Part shown: piece after piece, positions 30,004 to 38,265 of the stretch
Layout of the letters: the number at the start of each line of letters is the position of its first letter
Position numbering within the stretch: position 1 is the first letter of the stretch
NCBI RefSeq assembly: GCF_008369935.1
Contig: NZ_VTUZ01000005.1
Coordinates: 248,001 to 312,000, forward strand
Direction: 5' to 3'
Length of the DNA stretch: 64,000 nt
DNA from: Paraburkholderia panacisoli
GTDB lineage: Bacteria; Pseudomonadota; Gammaproteobacteria; Burkholderiales; Burkholderiaceae
Position numbers and translations under genes: made by a program
The notes under the pieces: generated by a model
What the model saw: the letters and a program-made list of their open reading frames with translations, nothing else
What the model was told of the DNA's origin: nothing
The model's database searches: none

Positions 30004-31461
30004 ATGAACGCTATTGCGGAAACCACGAAGCTCGACACTCAGGTTCGTCACGAAGCGCTGCGCATCGACGGGGAAAAGATCTTTCGCGACGAAGTGATCG
30101 AAGTACGCAACCCGTACGACGGAACGCTCGTCGGCACGGTGCCGAAAGCGAGGCTGCAAGACGTGCAGCGCGCGTTCGAGGTGGCGCGCGCCTACCGCCC
30201 GACGCTCACGCGTTACGACCGCGCGGCGATCCTGCGCCGCGCCGCCGACGCCGTGCGCGCTCGGACCGGCGAGATCGCCGCGCTGATCACGGCGGAAGCC
30301 GGCCTGTGCCGCAAGGATTCGACGTATGAAGCGGGCCGCGTCGCCGACGTGCTGGTGTTCGGCGCGGGCGAGGTACTGAAGGACGACGGCCAGATTTTCT
30401 CGTGCGATCTCACGCCGCACGGCAAGAAGCGGCGCGTGTACACGCAGCGCGAGCCGTTGCTCGGCGTGATTTCGGCCATCACGCCGTTCAATCACCCGAT
30501 GAATCAGGTCGCGCACAAGATCGTGCCGTCGATCGCGACCAACAACCGGATCGTCGTGAAGCCTTCGGAAAAAGTGCCGCTGTCGTGCTACCTGCTCGCG
30601 GACATTCTCTACGAAGCCGGTCTGCCCGTGCAGATGCTGCAGGTAGTGACAGGCGACCCCGCTGTGATCGCTGACGAACTGATCACGAACCCGGCAGTCG
30701 ATCTAATTACGTTCACGGGCGGCGTGTCGATCGGTAAATCCATCGCGGCGCGCATGGGGTATCGGCGAGCCGTGCTGGAACTGGGCGGCAACGATCCGAT
30801 CATCGTGATGGAAGACGCCGATCTGGACGAAGCCAGCTCGCTCGCGGTCTCCGGCTCCTACAAAAACTCGGGGCAGCGATGCACGGCGATCAAGCGTATG
30901 CTGGTTCACGAAGCCGTCGCGGATCGCTTCACCGAGCTCGTCGTGGAGAAAACGCGTGCGTGGAAATATGGAAATCCGGCTGACAGCAGCGTCGACATGG
31001 GCACCGTCATCGACGAAGCCGCCGCGCAGTTCTGCGAGCGCCAGGTCGACGACGCGCTCGCGCGCGGCGCGCGCCTGCTCGTGGGCAACCGGCGCGAGGG
31101 CGCGCTGTATTCGCCAACCGTCGTCGATCGCATTACGCCCGACATGCCGCTCGTCAAGTACGAGACGTTCGGTCCCGTCTCGCCGATCCTGCGTTTCAGG
31201 AACATCGATGAAGCAATCCAGATGTCCAACAGCACTGACTATGCGCTGTCGTCGTCGGTTTGCACCAACCGTTTCGACTACATCACCCGCTTTATCACCG
31301 AACTCGAAGTGGGCAGCGTCAATGTGCGCGAGGTGCCGGGTTACCGGCTCGAACTCACGCCGTTCGGCGGCGTGAAAGACTCCGGGCTCGGCTACAAGGA
31401 GGGCGTGCAGGAAGCGATGAAGAGCTTCACCAATACCAAGACCTACTCGTTGCCGTGGTGA
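30004..31461 (+). CDS. phnY: Phosphonoacetaldehyde dehydrogenase
   Basis: The product is 485 aa, an NAD(P)-dependent aldehyde dehydrogenase giving phosphonoacetate from phosphonoacetaldehyde. Typical ALDH blocks are seen: SAITPFNHPMNQVAHKIVPSIATNN, VVKPSEKVPLS for cofactor binding, LITFTGGVSIGKSIAARMG, LELGGNDP with the general-base glutamate and SGQRCTAIKRML with the catalytic cysteine. The C-terminus VPGYRLELTPFGGVKDSGLGYKEG is the usual ALDH end, and the position right after phnA identifies the substrate. GAGGATC lies just before ATG 30004. It forms an operon with phnA and ald. Confidence 0.94.
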   Translation: MNAIAETTKLDTQVRHEALRIDGEKIFRDEVIEVRNPYDGTLVGTVPKARLQDVQRAFEVARAYRPTLTRYDRAAILRRAADAVRARTGEIAALITAEAGLCRKDSTYEAGRVADVLVFGAGEVLKDDGQIFSCDLTPHGKKRRVYTQREPLLGVISAITPFNHPMNQVAHKIVPSIATNNRIVVKPSEKVPLSCYLLADILYEAGLPVQMLQVVTGDPAVIADELITNPAVDLITFTGGVSIGKSIAARMGYRRAVLELGGNDPIIVMEDADLDEASSLAVSGSYKNSGQRCTAIKRMLVHEAVADRFTELVVEKTRAWKYGNPADSSVDMGTVIDEAAAQFCERQVDDALARGARLLVGNRREGALYSPTVVDRITPDMPLVKYETFGPVSPILRFRNIDEAIQMSNSTDYALSSSVCTNRFDYITRFITELEVGSVNVREVPGYRLELTPFGGVKDSGLGYKEGVQEAMKSFTNTKTYSLPW

Positions 31462-31530
31462 CGGACAGAAGACCGTGCCGCACCGCGTCAAACGAGTCGC
31501 TCAGCGGTTTTTCCGCAAATGGAGGATGAC

Positions 31531-32649
31531 ATGCATGTTGGCATTCCAAAGGAAATCAAGAACCACGAATACCGGGTGGGACTGACTCCGTCGTCAGTCC
31601 GCGAAATGGTGGCGCACGGTCACACTGTCACGGTCGAAACAGGCGCGGGAAGTGGCATTGGCGCGTCCGATGCGGTGTATGAAAAGGCCGGCGCAAAGAT
31701 AGCGCCTCGCGCGGAAGATGTCTTCGCGAAGGCCGAAATGATCATCAAGGTGAAGGAGCCGCAAGCAGGCGAGCGAGCAATGCTTCGCGACGGTCAGATC
31801 CTTTTCACGTATTTGCACCTCGCACCGGACCCGGAGCAATGTGCCGACCTCGTGAAGAGCAACGCCGTCTGCATTGCCTATGAAACCGTCACCCAACCCG
31901 CCGGAGGACTGCCGCTGCTTGCGCCCATGTCCGAAGTCGCCGGCCGCATGTCGATTCAGGCGGGCGCGTACTGTCTCGAACGCGCGCATGGCGGCAAGGG
32001 CATTCTGCTTGGCGGCGTCGCGGGCGTGCCATCGGCGAAGATCGTGATCCTCGGCGCGGGCGTGGTCGGCTCGAACGCGGCGCAGATTGCGGTGGGCACC
32101 GGCGCGCAGGTCGTAGTGATCGATCGCAATCTGGACGCGCTGCGGCGCATGGACCGTCTGCTCGGCGCGCGCGTCATGACCGTGTTTTCGAATCAGGACA
32201 ATGTCGAAAAGCACGTGCTCGAAGCCGACCTCGTCATCGGCGGCGTGCTGATCCCGGGCGCGGCCGCTCCCAAACTCGTGACGACAGCAATGATTCACGC
32301 GATGCAGCCCGGCTCTGCGATTGTCGACGTGGCGATCGATCAAGGCGGATGCTGCGAGACGGCAAGGCCCACGACGCACGCGGAGCCGACGTACATGGTG
32401 GGCGACGTGGTTCACTACTGCGTCGCCAACATGCCGGGCGGCGTGCCGCACACTTCGACCTACGCGCTGAACAATGCGACGCTGCCTTTTGCGCTACAGA
32501 TCGCAAACAAAGGTTGGCGCAAGGCCTTGCATGACGATCCGTACCTTCGCAATGGCCTGAACGTCGCTTTCGGAAAAGTGACCTGCCGGGAGGTGGCCGG
32601 AGCACTCGGCTACACGTGGGAGGCACCGGAGTCCGTACTGGAAATGTGA
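31531..32649 (+). CDS. ald: Alanine dehydrogenase
   Basis: The product is 372 aa. It oxidatively deaminates L-alanine to pyruvate and ammonium with NAD. The start MHVGIPKEIKNHEYRVGLTPSSV is typical, with the substrate lysine and histidine in MIIKVKEPQ and LFTYLHLAPDPE, the Rossmann motif IVILGAGVVGSNAAQIAVGTGAQVVVID, and NMPGGVPHTSTYALNNATLPF near the end. GGAGGA precedes ATG 31531. It is 69 bp after phnY in the same direction. Its reaction regenerates the pyruvate that PhnW consumes and frees the nitrogen of 2-aminoethylphosphonate as ammonium, so the location makes metabolic sense. Confidence 0.95.
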   Translation: MHVGIPKEIKNHEYRVGLTPSSVREMVAHGHTVTVETGAGSGIGASDAVYEKAGAKIAPRAEDVFAKAEMIIKVKEPQAGERAMLRDGQILFTYLHLAPDPEQCADLVKSNAVCIAYETVTQPAGGLPLLAPMSEVAGRMSIQAGAYCLERAHGGKGILLGGVAGVPSAKIVILGAGVVGSNAAQIAVGTGAQVVVIDRNLDALRRMDRLLGARVMTVFSNQDNVEKHVLEADLVIGGVLIPGAAAPKLVTTAMIHAMQPGSAIVDVAIDQGGCCETARPTTHAEPTYMVGDVVHYCVANMPGGVPHTSTYALNNATLPFALQIANKGWRKALHDDPYLRNGLNVAFGKVTCREVAGALGYTWEAPESVLEM

Positions 32650-32681
32650 TCGACTAACTGATGCCCGCTGCCGTCGGACTA

Positions 32682-32719
32682 GTGATCGCGATTGAAAAGA
32701 ACCCTTCAATTGCGATCAC
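32682..32719. terminator. Long inverted repeat between converging ald and aroQ
   Basis: Arms 32682-32696 (gtgatcgcgattgaa) and 32705-32719 (ttcaattgcgatcac) are complementary at 14 of 15 positions, loop of eight. It lies exactly between two converging genes, so a bidirectional terminator is the simplest reading, though there is no T tract. Confidence 0.6.
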
Positions 32720-32747
32720 CCGGATTAAATCCGCTACGTCCTCTCCG

Positions 32748-33179
32748 TCAAGCCGGAACTGCGGCTCGCAAGGCCAGCAGATAGCTCTCAACCCCAAAAC
32801 CGCAGATTTGCCCATCGACGATCTCGGCGAATACAGAGTGATGTCGGAACGGTTCCCGTGCGTGAATGTTGGACATGTGCAGCTCCACAACCGGGCACGT
32901 GAGAATAGCCAGCGCATCGCGTATGCCGTAGCTGTAGTGTGTCCACGCCCCGGCGTTGATCAGCACGGCGTCACAGCGCTCCTCGAAGGCCCGGTGGATG
33001 CGCTCGCACATGGCCCCTTCGCTATTCGTTTGGAACGATTCCACCTGCACGCCAAGCTCGGCGCCGAGAGCCTGCAGCCGGGCATCGATTTCGGCTAGCG
33101 TGATCGTTCCGTATTGCACTGGGTCGCGCTTGCCAAACATGTTGTGGTTGATACCGTGAAGCATCAGGATCTTTTTCAT
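32748..33179 (-). CDS. aroQ: Type II 3-dehydroquinate dehydratase
   Basis: The product is 143 aa, the size of a type II (AroQ/QutE) dodecameric dehydratase that interconverts 3-dehydroquinate and 3-dehydroshikimate. MLHGINHNMFGKRDPVQYG corresponds to the NGPNLNxLGxREPxxYG motif with catalytic Arg and Tyr, though NxPNLN is altered to INHNM. LINAGAWTHYSYGIRDAL, VVELHMSNIHAREPFRHHS supply the Asn, His and Arg of the active site. It is the last gene of a six-gene minus-strand operon with aroE, a CoA transferase and others, so a catabolic role in quinate-type compounds is more likely than housekeeping. The atypical N-terminal loop may mark a different substrate. Confidence 0.9.
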   Translation of the reverse strand: MKKILMLHGINHNMFGKRDPVQYGTITLAEIDARLQALGAELGVQVESFQTNSEGAMCERIHRAFEERCDAVLINAGAWTHYSYGIRDALAILTCPVVELHMSNIHAREPFRHHSVFAEIVDGQICGFGVESYLLALRAAVPA

Positions 33180-33198
33180 TCGTCACTCCATTGCGCTT

Positions 33199-34032
33199 TC
33201 AATCCAGCGGCACCGTGAGCCGGTCGATCACGGCATGCGTCTCGGGCCGCACGCCACGCCACCAGGCGAACGCTTCTGCTGCCTGCTCCACCAGCATGCC
33301 GACACCGTCCGCGACACCCTGCACACCCGCATTGCGGGCCAGCCGCAGGAAGGGCGTCAGTCTCTTGCCGTAGGCGAGTTCGTAAGCCGCGCCTGCGGGA
33401 CTGAAAACGCCCGGCGGAACGGGCGGCAGATCGCCGGTCAGGCTGGCCGACGTCGCGTTGACCACCAGGTCGAACCGCCCCATCGCCTCGAGATCGCCGT
33501 ACCCACAGGCGGCCAGCGGACCGCTCGTGGCGACTTGTTCGATCAACGCCCGAACCTTCGCAATGTCCCTGTTGGCGACGATCAGTTCAGCGGGTCGCGC
33601 GGCAAGGAACGGCAGCAAAGCACCACGCACCGCCCCGCCGGCGCCGAGGACCAGCACGCGCTTGCCGGCCATCGGCAGCCTGAGGTTGACCTCGATGTCG
33701 CGCACCAAACCGACGCCGTCGAAATTCTCAGCGACGATCCTGCCGTCTCTGAAGCTCAGCGCATTGGCGGCACCCGCCAGTGCCGCGCGCTCGCTGCGTT
33801 CGTCGGCCATCGCGAACGCCTTCAGCTTGAAGGGCGCGGTCACGTTCATGCCTTTGCCGCCCGCCGCGATGAACGCGCGCACGGTCCCGGCGAACGCGTC
33901 CGGCGGCTCCATCGGACCTTCGATCGCCGTATAGGACATGTCCTGCTGCGTCTCTTGCGCAAAGAGACCGTGGATCAAGGGAGATTTCGTGTGTCCGATC
34001 GGATTGCCGATCACCGCGTATTGGTCAGTCAT
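33199..34032 (-). CDS. aroE: Shikimate dehydrogenase family protein
   Basis: The product is 277 aa. The substrate loop is IGHTKSPLIHGLF, the catalytic lysine lies in MNVTAPFKLKAF, the paired aspartate in AENFDGVGLVRDI, the NADP fold in VLVLGAGGAVRGALLPFLA and NATSASL is the usual NAT motif. The family reduces 3-dehydroshikimate or oxidises shikimate/quinate. The start overlaps the stop of the upstream CoA-transferase (ATGATGA), with GAGG five bases from ATG 34032; the ATG one codon earlier is equivalent. It is 19 bp before aroQ. Presence of a second aroE-like gene at 39277 suggests these are catabolic paralogues rather than the biosynthetic enzyme. Confidence 0.9.
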   Translation of the reverse strand: MTDQYAVIGNPIGHTKSPLIHGLFAQETQQDMSYTAIEGPMEPPDAFAGTVRAFIAAGGKGMNVTAPFKLKAFAMADERSERAALAGAANALSFRDGRIVAENFDGVGLVRDIEVNLRLPMAGKRVLVLGAGGAVRGALLPFLAARPAELIVANRDIAKVRALIEQVATSGPLAACGYGDLEAMGRFDLVVNATSASLTGDLPPVPPGVFSPAGAAYELAYGKRLTPFLRLARNAGVQGVADGVGMLVEQAAEAFAWWRGVRPETHAVIDRLTVPLD

Positions 34033-35252
34033 CATGGCCTCACATTTGAATACAGCACACCATCGGTCTGCATCGCGTCGATCTCGGCAGCGCCGAAGCC
34101 CAGCGATTGCGCCACTTCCGCATTGTGCTGACCGAGATCGGGCGCGATCTCGCGGATCGTCGTGTCGCAGTCGGAGAAACGGAACGGCAGATTCGGCAGG
34201 CGCAACTTGCCGTAGCGCGGATGCTCCTGCTCGACCACCATGCCTCGCGCGACGATCTGCGGATCGGCGAGTACTTCGTCGATCCGCTGCACCTTCGCGC
34301 AAGGCACGTCGATACCGTCGAGCAGGTCCAGCACCTGTGCGACCGGTCGGCTGGCGACCCAGGGCTGCACGACGGACAGAATGTCCAACCGGTTCGTATT
34401 GCGTCCCGCGAGCGTGTGAAAGCGTGTGTCGGTTCCGAAACCAGCCGGACCTCCATGAGCCTCTATCAGTGCGGCGAAGCGCTTCCACGCGTCGTCTACC
34501 TGCGCTGCGATCACGAGGTCGCCGTCGGCGGCACGGAACACGCCGTAGAGCGTCGACGTGGGCATGTCGTGACCGGTCTGCTCCGGCACGATGCCTTGCA
34601 TCGTGTAGCACTGCACCGCGTATTCGTGCATCGACACCAATGTGTCGTACAGCGCCATGTCGATATGCTGGCCTCGACCGCTCTTCACGCGACCGAGCAG
34701 CGCGGCGTTGATCGCCGCCACCGCGTGAATGCCGGTGTACATGTCGCCGAGCGAAATGCGCATCAGCGGCGGCGGCTCGCCGGGATTGCCGATCATCTGC
34801 ATGATGCCGCTCTTCGCTTCGGCAATCAGACCGAAACCGGCGCGGTGCGCATCAGGGCCCGTATGGCCATATGCTGATATCGAACAGTAGACCAGTTTCG
34901 GATTTCGCGCGGACAGTTCGTCATAACCGAGCCCGAGTTTGTTCAGCGCACCCGGCCGGTAGTTCTCGACGAACACATCCGCCGAATCGCACAGCCGCTG
35001 CATGAACTCCTTCCCACGCGCATCGCGCATATTGACGCTGACGCCGCGCTTGCCCATGTTGAGCTGCAGGAAATAGCCGCTCTGCTCGTCATCGAGCACC
35101 GTGGCATGCTGACGCCCGGCATCGCCGCTGCCGGGCCGCTCGACCTTGATGACTTCGGCGCCGAGCGCCGCGAGACAGCGCCCGACATACGGACCGGCCA
35201 GAAAATGGCTGTAGTCGACGACGCGAATGCCTTCGAGAGGACGTGCCTGCAT
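34032..35252 (-). CDS. CaiB/BaiF (class III) CoA-transferase
   Basis: The product is 406 aa. It moves CoA between carboxylic acids. The start PLEGIRVVDYSHFLAGPYVGRCLAALGAEVIKVERPGSGD is the standard N-terminal block; the catalytic aspartate is expected in ISLGDMYTGIHAVAAINAAL, and SGRGQHIDMALYDTLVSMH is conserved. ATG 35252 overlaps the stop of the MaoC gene (TGATG), indicating coupled translation. With the adjacent MaoC hydratase it suggests activation of a short or branched acid to its CoA ester and hydration or dehydration, as in itaconate, mesaconate or citramalate pathways. The actual acid is unknown. Confidence 0.9.
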   Translation of the reverse strand: MQARPLEGIRVVDYSHFLAGPYVGRCLAALGAEVIKVERPGSGDAGRQHATVLDDEQSGYFLQLNMGKRGVSVNMRDARGKEFMQRLCDSADVFVENYRPGALNKLGLGYDELSARNPKLVYCSISAYGHTGPDAHRAGFGLIAEAKSGIMQMIGNPGEPPPLMRISLGDMYTGIHAVAAINAALLGRVKSGRGQHIDMALYDTLVSMHEYAVQCYTMQGIVPEQTGHDMPTSTLYGVFRAADGDLVIAAQVDDAWKRFAALIEAHGGPAGFGTDTRFHTLAGRNTNRLDILSVVQPWVASRPVAQVLDLLDGIDVPCAKVQRIDEVLADPQIVARGMVVEQEHPRYGKLRLPNLPFRFSDCDTTIREIAPDLGQHNAEVAQSLGFGAAEIDAMQTDGVLYSNVRP

Positions 35253-35710
35253 CAGAATGCTCCCGGTCGGCGCGGCACCATCAGTCGATGCTCGCCATGC
35301 TGGACGACCTGACCGTCCTGATTGAGCAGCTCGGACGGCAGCACGACGATTCCCCAGTCGGGACGGCTCTTGCTTGCCCGCATCGAACTCACGCGGAATT
35401 TCACGTGCAACACGTCGTTGACCTTGATCGGCAGGTTGAAGTCCCATGTCCAGCCGAGCGACATGCCCGGGAGGAAACGGTAGTCGCTTTGGGTCTTGAG
35501 CCCATCGGCGATAGACAAGCCAAACAGACCGTGCGCGACGATGGAACCGAAGTGGCTCGCGTTCGCGTATTCCTCGTCGACATGCACCGGCGTGTGATCG
35601 CCGGTGAGGTCGGCGTAGGCCAGAATGCGTTCTTTGGTGACGGTGTAAGTCGGGCTCACGCACTCATCGCCTTCGCGGGCGTCGTCCCAGTATTTTTCAA
35701 TGATCGTCAT
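35252..35710 (-). CDS. MaoC-family hot-dog dehydratase
   Basis: The product is 152 aa with the hot-dog fold of MaoC/(R)-enoyl-CoA hydratases. The hydratase motif is AYADLTGDHTPVHVDEEYANASHFGSIVAHGLFGLSIADG with catalytic Asp and His. It would hydrate or dehydrate a CoA thioester in the cytoplasm. ATG 35710 has GAGG upstream and its stop overlaps the CoA-transferase start; the VOC gene ends one base before it. The tight packing means a shared pathway with the CoA-transferase. Substrate unknown. Confidence 0.88.
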   Translation of the reverse strand: MTIIEKYWDDAREGDECVSPTYTVTKERILAYADLTGDHTPVHVDEEYANASHFGSIVAHGLFGLSIADGLKTQSDYRFLPGMSLGWTWDFNLPIKVNDVLHVKFRVSSMRASKSRPDWGIVVLPSELLNQDGQVVQHGEHRLMVPRRPGAF

Positions 35711-35711
35711 C

Positions 35712-36104
35712 TCACACCTCTGAACGCGGGTTGATCGCCAGCGCCTGCGCGACGCATGCGGCGGGCCTGGCCTGAATCAGTTCGACGGCGAGGCCGTCCG
35801 GCAGGCGCAGCCAGTTGCGTCCTTGCGGCATCTCGCTGACACCATACTTTTGCGCAGCGGCGCGCGCGGCCTCCATGTCTTCGCACATCACGCCCAGGTG
35901 GCCGAGACGGCCTTCAGGCGCGTCATGCTGCGGGTCATGGATGAACTGCAGACCGCCGAGGGTCCAGTACTGACGCGGTTCCTCGACGGTGCCGTCGATC
36001 TCGCGCATCGTCATGCCGAGAACGTCTTCGAAAAAGCGGATGTGCCAGTGGATGTCCTTCACCCAGATGGCGACATGCTCCAGATAAGCCTTACTGCCGT
36101 TCAT
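35712..36104 (-). CDS. VOC-family (glyoxalase-fold) protein
   Basis: The product is 130 aa, a single vicinal-oxygen-chelate domain: LEHVAIWVKDIHWHIRFFEDVLGM with a metal-ligand His, WTLGGLQFIHDP, LGHLGVMCEDMEAARAAAQKYGV and LPDGLAVELIQA with the final ligand Glu. Members are epimerases, dioxygenases or lyases; it could be a methylmalonyl-CoA-epimerase-like or isomerase activity in this acid pathway. ATG 36104 has AAGGGAG upstream. It overlaps the stop of the ketopantoate-reductase-like gene by four bases (ATGA). Exact reaction unknown. Confidence 0.85.
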   Translation of the reverse strand: MNGSKAYLEHVAIWVKDIHWHIRFFEDVLGMTMREIDGTVEEPRQYWTLGGLQFIHDPQHDAPEGRLGHLGVMCEDMEAARAAAQKYGVSEMPQGRNWLRLPDGLAVELIQARPAACVAQALAINPRSEV

Positions 36105-37072
36105 GCCGTTGTCTCCCTTGTCCCATGCAAGATGTCGCTGTGTTGTCGGTCGGTCATGGCCCGCTCGATACCCTTGATGCATGCCACCAGCGTCGCGTTG
36201 ACGGGCGTCGGCACGCCGTGCCGTTGTCCCCAGCGCACGACCGCGCCGTTGATAAAGTCGATTTCGGTGATGGAGCCTTTTTCGAGGCTTTGCAGCATCG
36301 AAGTCTTGAAGGTGGCGGATAGTCCTTCACCGGCGAGGGTCCACGGGAATTCGGGATCGGTGGTGGAAAGGGTCACGCCGGCGGCCTGGGCGACCGCCAT
36401 CGCTTCGGCGACCGCTGCGAGCGCGGTCGTTTTCAGGAGCGGTTCATCGTAGAGTTGGCCGTAGGTCAGGCCGGTGGTACCGGTCAGCGCGCCAGTCGCG
36501 ACATTGACCAGCAGCTTGTCCCACATCGTGCCGACGATGTTGTCGCTGACCGTGGTGGCCAGTCCGGCGGCGTTGAAGGTCTCGGCGATCGCCGTCACGC
36601 GGGAAGTGATCCGGCCGTCGAGTTCCCCGATGTAAGTCGCCTTGCCGGCGACGCCGGACTCGATGTGCCCCGGCTTGCGCATCACGCCGCCCACGTAGGT
36701 CTTGCCGGCCAGCACGCGCTCGCGACCCACGATGTTCGCGAGCACATCTTCGTGCCCAAGGCCGTTCTGCAACGACAGGACCAGCGTATCGGGTCCGATC
36801 AGATCCAGCGCGCCGCGCATTGCCGCATCGGTATGAAATGACTTGACCAGCACGACGACCAGATCGACGACGCCGGCCTCGGCGGCCCGCGTCGCCGCGC
36901 GGACTTTCACGCGGCGCGAGCCGTTCGCATCGTCTACGCGAAGTCCATCGCGCCGCATGGACTCCACATGTGCCGCCGAGCGGTTCAGCAACCAGACTTC
37001 GTTGCCGCCTTCGGTCAGCGCCGCGCCAACGGCGCAACCCAGAGCACCCGCACCTAGAATCGCAATCTTCAC
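36101..37072 (-). CDS. Ketopantoate reductase-like NADP-dependent 2-keto acid reductase
   Basis: The product is 323 aa of the ApbA/PanE family. The N-terminal fold is KIAILGAGALGCAVGAALTEGGNEVWLLNRS; VVLVKSFHTDAAM and LVLSLQNGLGHEDVL are the following family blocks, and the catalytic lysine lies in MWDKLLVNVATGALTGTTG. The GTG start at 37072 is fixed by AAGGAG at 37079-37084, six bases away. It is the first gene of the six-gene minus-strand operon and divergent from the LysR gene at 37168. In this setting it probably reduces a 2-keto acid intermediate rather than making pantoate; housekeeping panE is normally elsewhere. Confidence 0.87.
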   Translation of the reverse strand: MKIAILGAGALGCAVGAALTEGGNEVWLLNRSAAHVESMRRDGLRVDDANGSRRVKVRAATRAAEAGVVDLVVVLVKSFHTDAAMRGALDLIGPDTLVLSLQNGLGHEDVLANIVGRERVLAGKTYVGGVMRKPGHIESGVAGKATYIGELDGRITSRVTAIAETFNAAGLATTVSDNIVGTMWDKLLVNVATGALTGTTGLTYGQLYDEPLLKTTALAAVAEAMAVAQAAGVTLSTTDPEFPWTLAGEGLSATFKTSMLQSLEKGSITEIDFINGAVVRWGQRHGVPTPVNATLVACIKGIERAMTDRQHSDILHGTRETTA

Positions 37073-37167
37073 TGACGTCTCCTTGATATGGAGATCAAGA
37101 TACGATTCGGTGCTCATGTCGGCAATGCAATGGATACAATGACGTCATTGCGCCAGACAATATTGCT

Positions 37168-38073
37168 ATGAACCCGGCAGAACTCCCCGATCTGAAGCTG
37201 CTGCAGCTTTTCGACCTTCTCTACGATGTGCGCAGCGTCACGCGAGTGGCGGAGCAGTTCGGACAGAGTCAGCCCACGATCAGCATCTGGCTGGGGCGTT
37301 TGCGGGAGCATCTGCAGGACCCGCTGTTCATACGGACACCGGGCGGCATGGCGCCGACGCCGCAAGCCGATGCGCTGATCGGGCCGTGCCGGGAGATTCT
37401 CGAATCGCTGCGGCGCTTCGCTGCCTGGGAGATCGCGTTTGATCCAGCCACGGCGAAGCGGCGGTTCCGTATCTGCATGACCGACGCCAGCCACATCACG
37501 CTGCTTCCGCGCATGCTGGCGCACGTGCGCGCGCAGGCACCGGGCATTCGTCTGGAGGCGGCAAGGATCGACGGCAATACAGAACGCGCGCTGGAATCAG
37601 GTGAGGCGGACCTTGCGATCGGTCATGTGCCCTGGCTCGGCGGCGGTATTTACCAGCAGCAGTTGTACACGCAGGACTGGGTGTGTCTGATGAATAAGCA
37701 TCACCCGCGAGTGCGCGCAAAGCTCGGGTTAAAGCAGTACCGTGCGGAAGGTCATGTCGTCATCGCGGCGGGGACCGGGGCGCAACTGCTGGAGCAGGCG
37801 CTCGTGCGCGAGCAGGTTGAGCGGGACGTCGTGCTCGAACTGCCGGGCTTTCTCGGGCTGGGGGCGATCATCCAGACGACCGACCTGATCGCCACGCTGC
37901 CACGGCATATCGGCGAGACGCTGGCGAAGGTGAATGATCTGTCGGTGCATCCGTGTCCGATACCCGTGGAGGGATTTGCGGTACGGCAGCACTGGCATGC
38001 CCGCTATCACCACGAAGCGGGGAATCGCTGGCTGCGCCATCTGGTGGCTCAGCTATTCAGCAGTTTGCGTTGA
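37168..38073 (+). CDS. LysR-family regulator (NodD/NahR-like) of the aroQ-aroE-CoA-transferase operon
   Basis: The product is 301 aa. The N-terminus LPDLKLLQLFDLLYDVRSVTRVAEQFGQSQPTISIWLGRLREHLQDPLFIRTPGGMAPTPQ is the NodD/NahR/DntR subtype, whose members respond to aromatic acids. The effector part begins RRFRICMTDASHITLLPRML. It is divergent from the minus-strand operon with a 95-bp intergenic region that holds both promoters, so it very likely controls that operon. The start ATG 37168 is at the family-normal distance from the helix. The inducer is unknown but an aromatic or hydroaromatic acid would fit. The 190 bases that follow (38074-38265) hold nothing I recognise. Confidence 0.9.
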   Translation: MNPAELPDLKLLQLFDLLYDVRSVTRVAEQFGQSQPTISIWLGRLREHLQDPLFIRTPGGMAPTPQADALIGPCREILESLRRFAAWEIAFDPATAKRRFRICMTDASHITLLPRMLAHVRAQAPGIRLEAARIDGNTERALESGEADLAIGHVPWLGGGIYQQQLYTQDWVCLMNKHHPRVRAKLGLKQYRAEGHVVIAAGTGAQLLEQALVREQVERDVVLELPGFLGLGAIIQTTDLIATLPRHIGETLAKVNDLSVHPCPIPVEGFAVRQHWHARYHHEAGNRWLRHLVAQLFSSLR

Positions 38074-38265
38074 TCTTTCGCGTGACGTCGGTTGCCGTGG
38101 CGTCGCGAGAAGCTCTGCCTTGCTGGCGTGCGGAGAATGACCCAGGCTTGGCGAAGCGCGGCGGGCGAATGAGCGTCGCTCCGCCGCCACTTTGTTGGCG
38201 TTTGCTGGTCCAGCAGATCGGCGCCATCCGCTGGTGCGTGATCGCGCGAGCGGCACATCGGGCGC

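Noticed and set aside
38074..38265. Possible short gene between the two LysR genes
   Set aside because: No start with ribosome site and no similarity; open frames are short and GC-driven.
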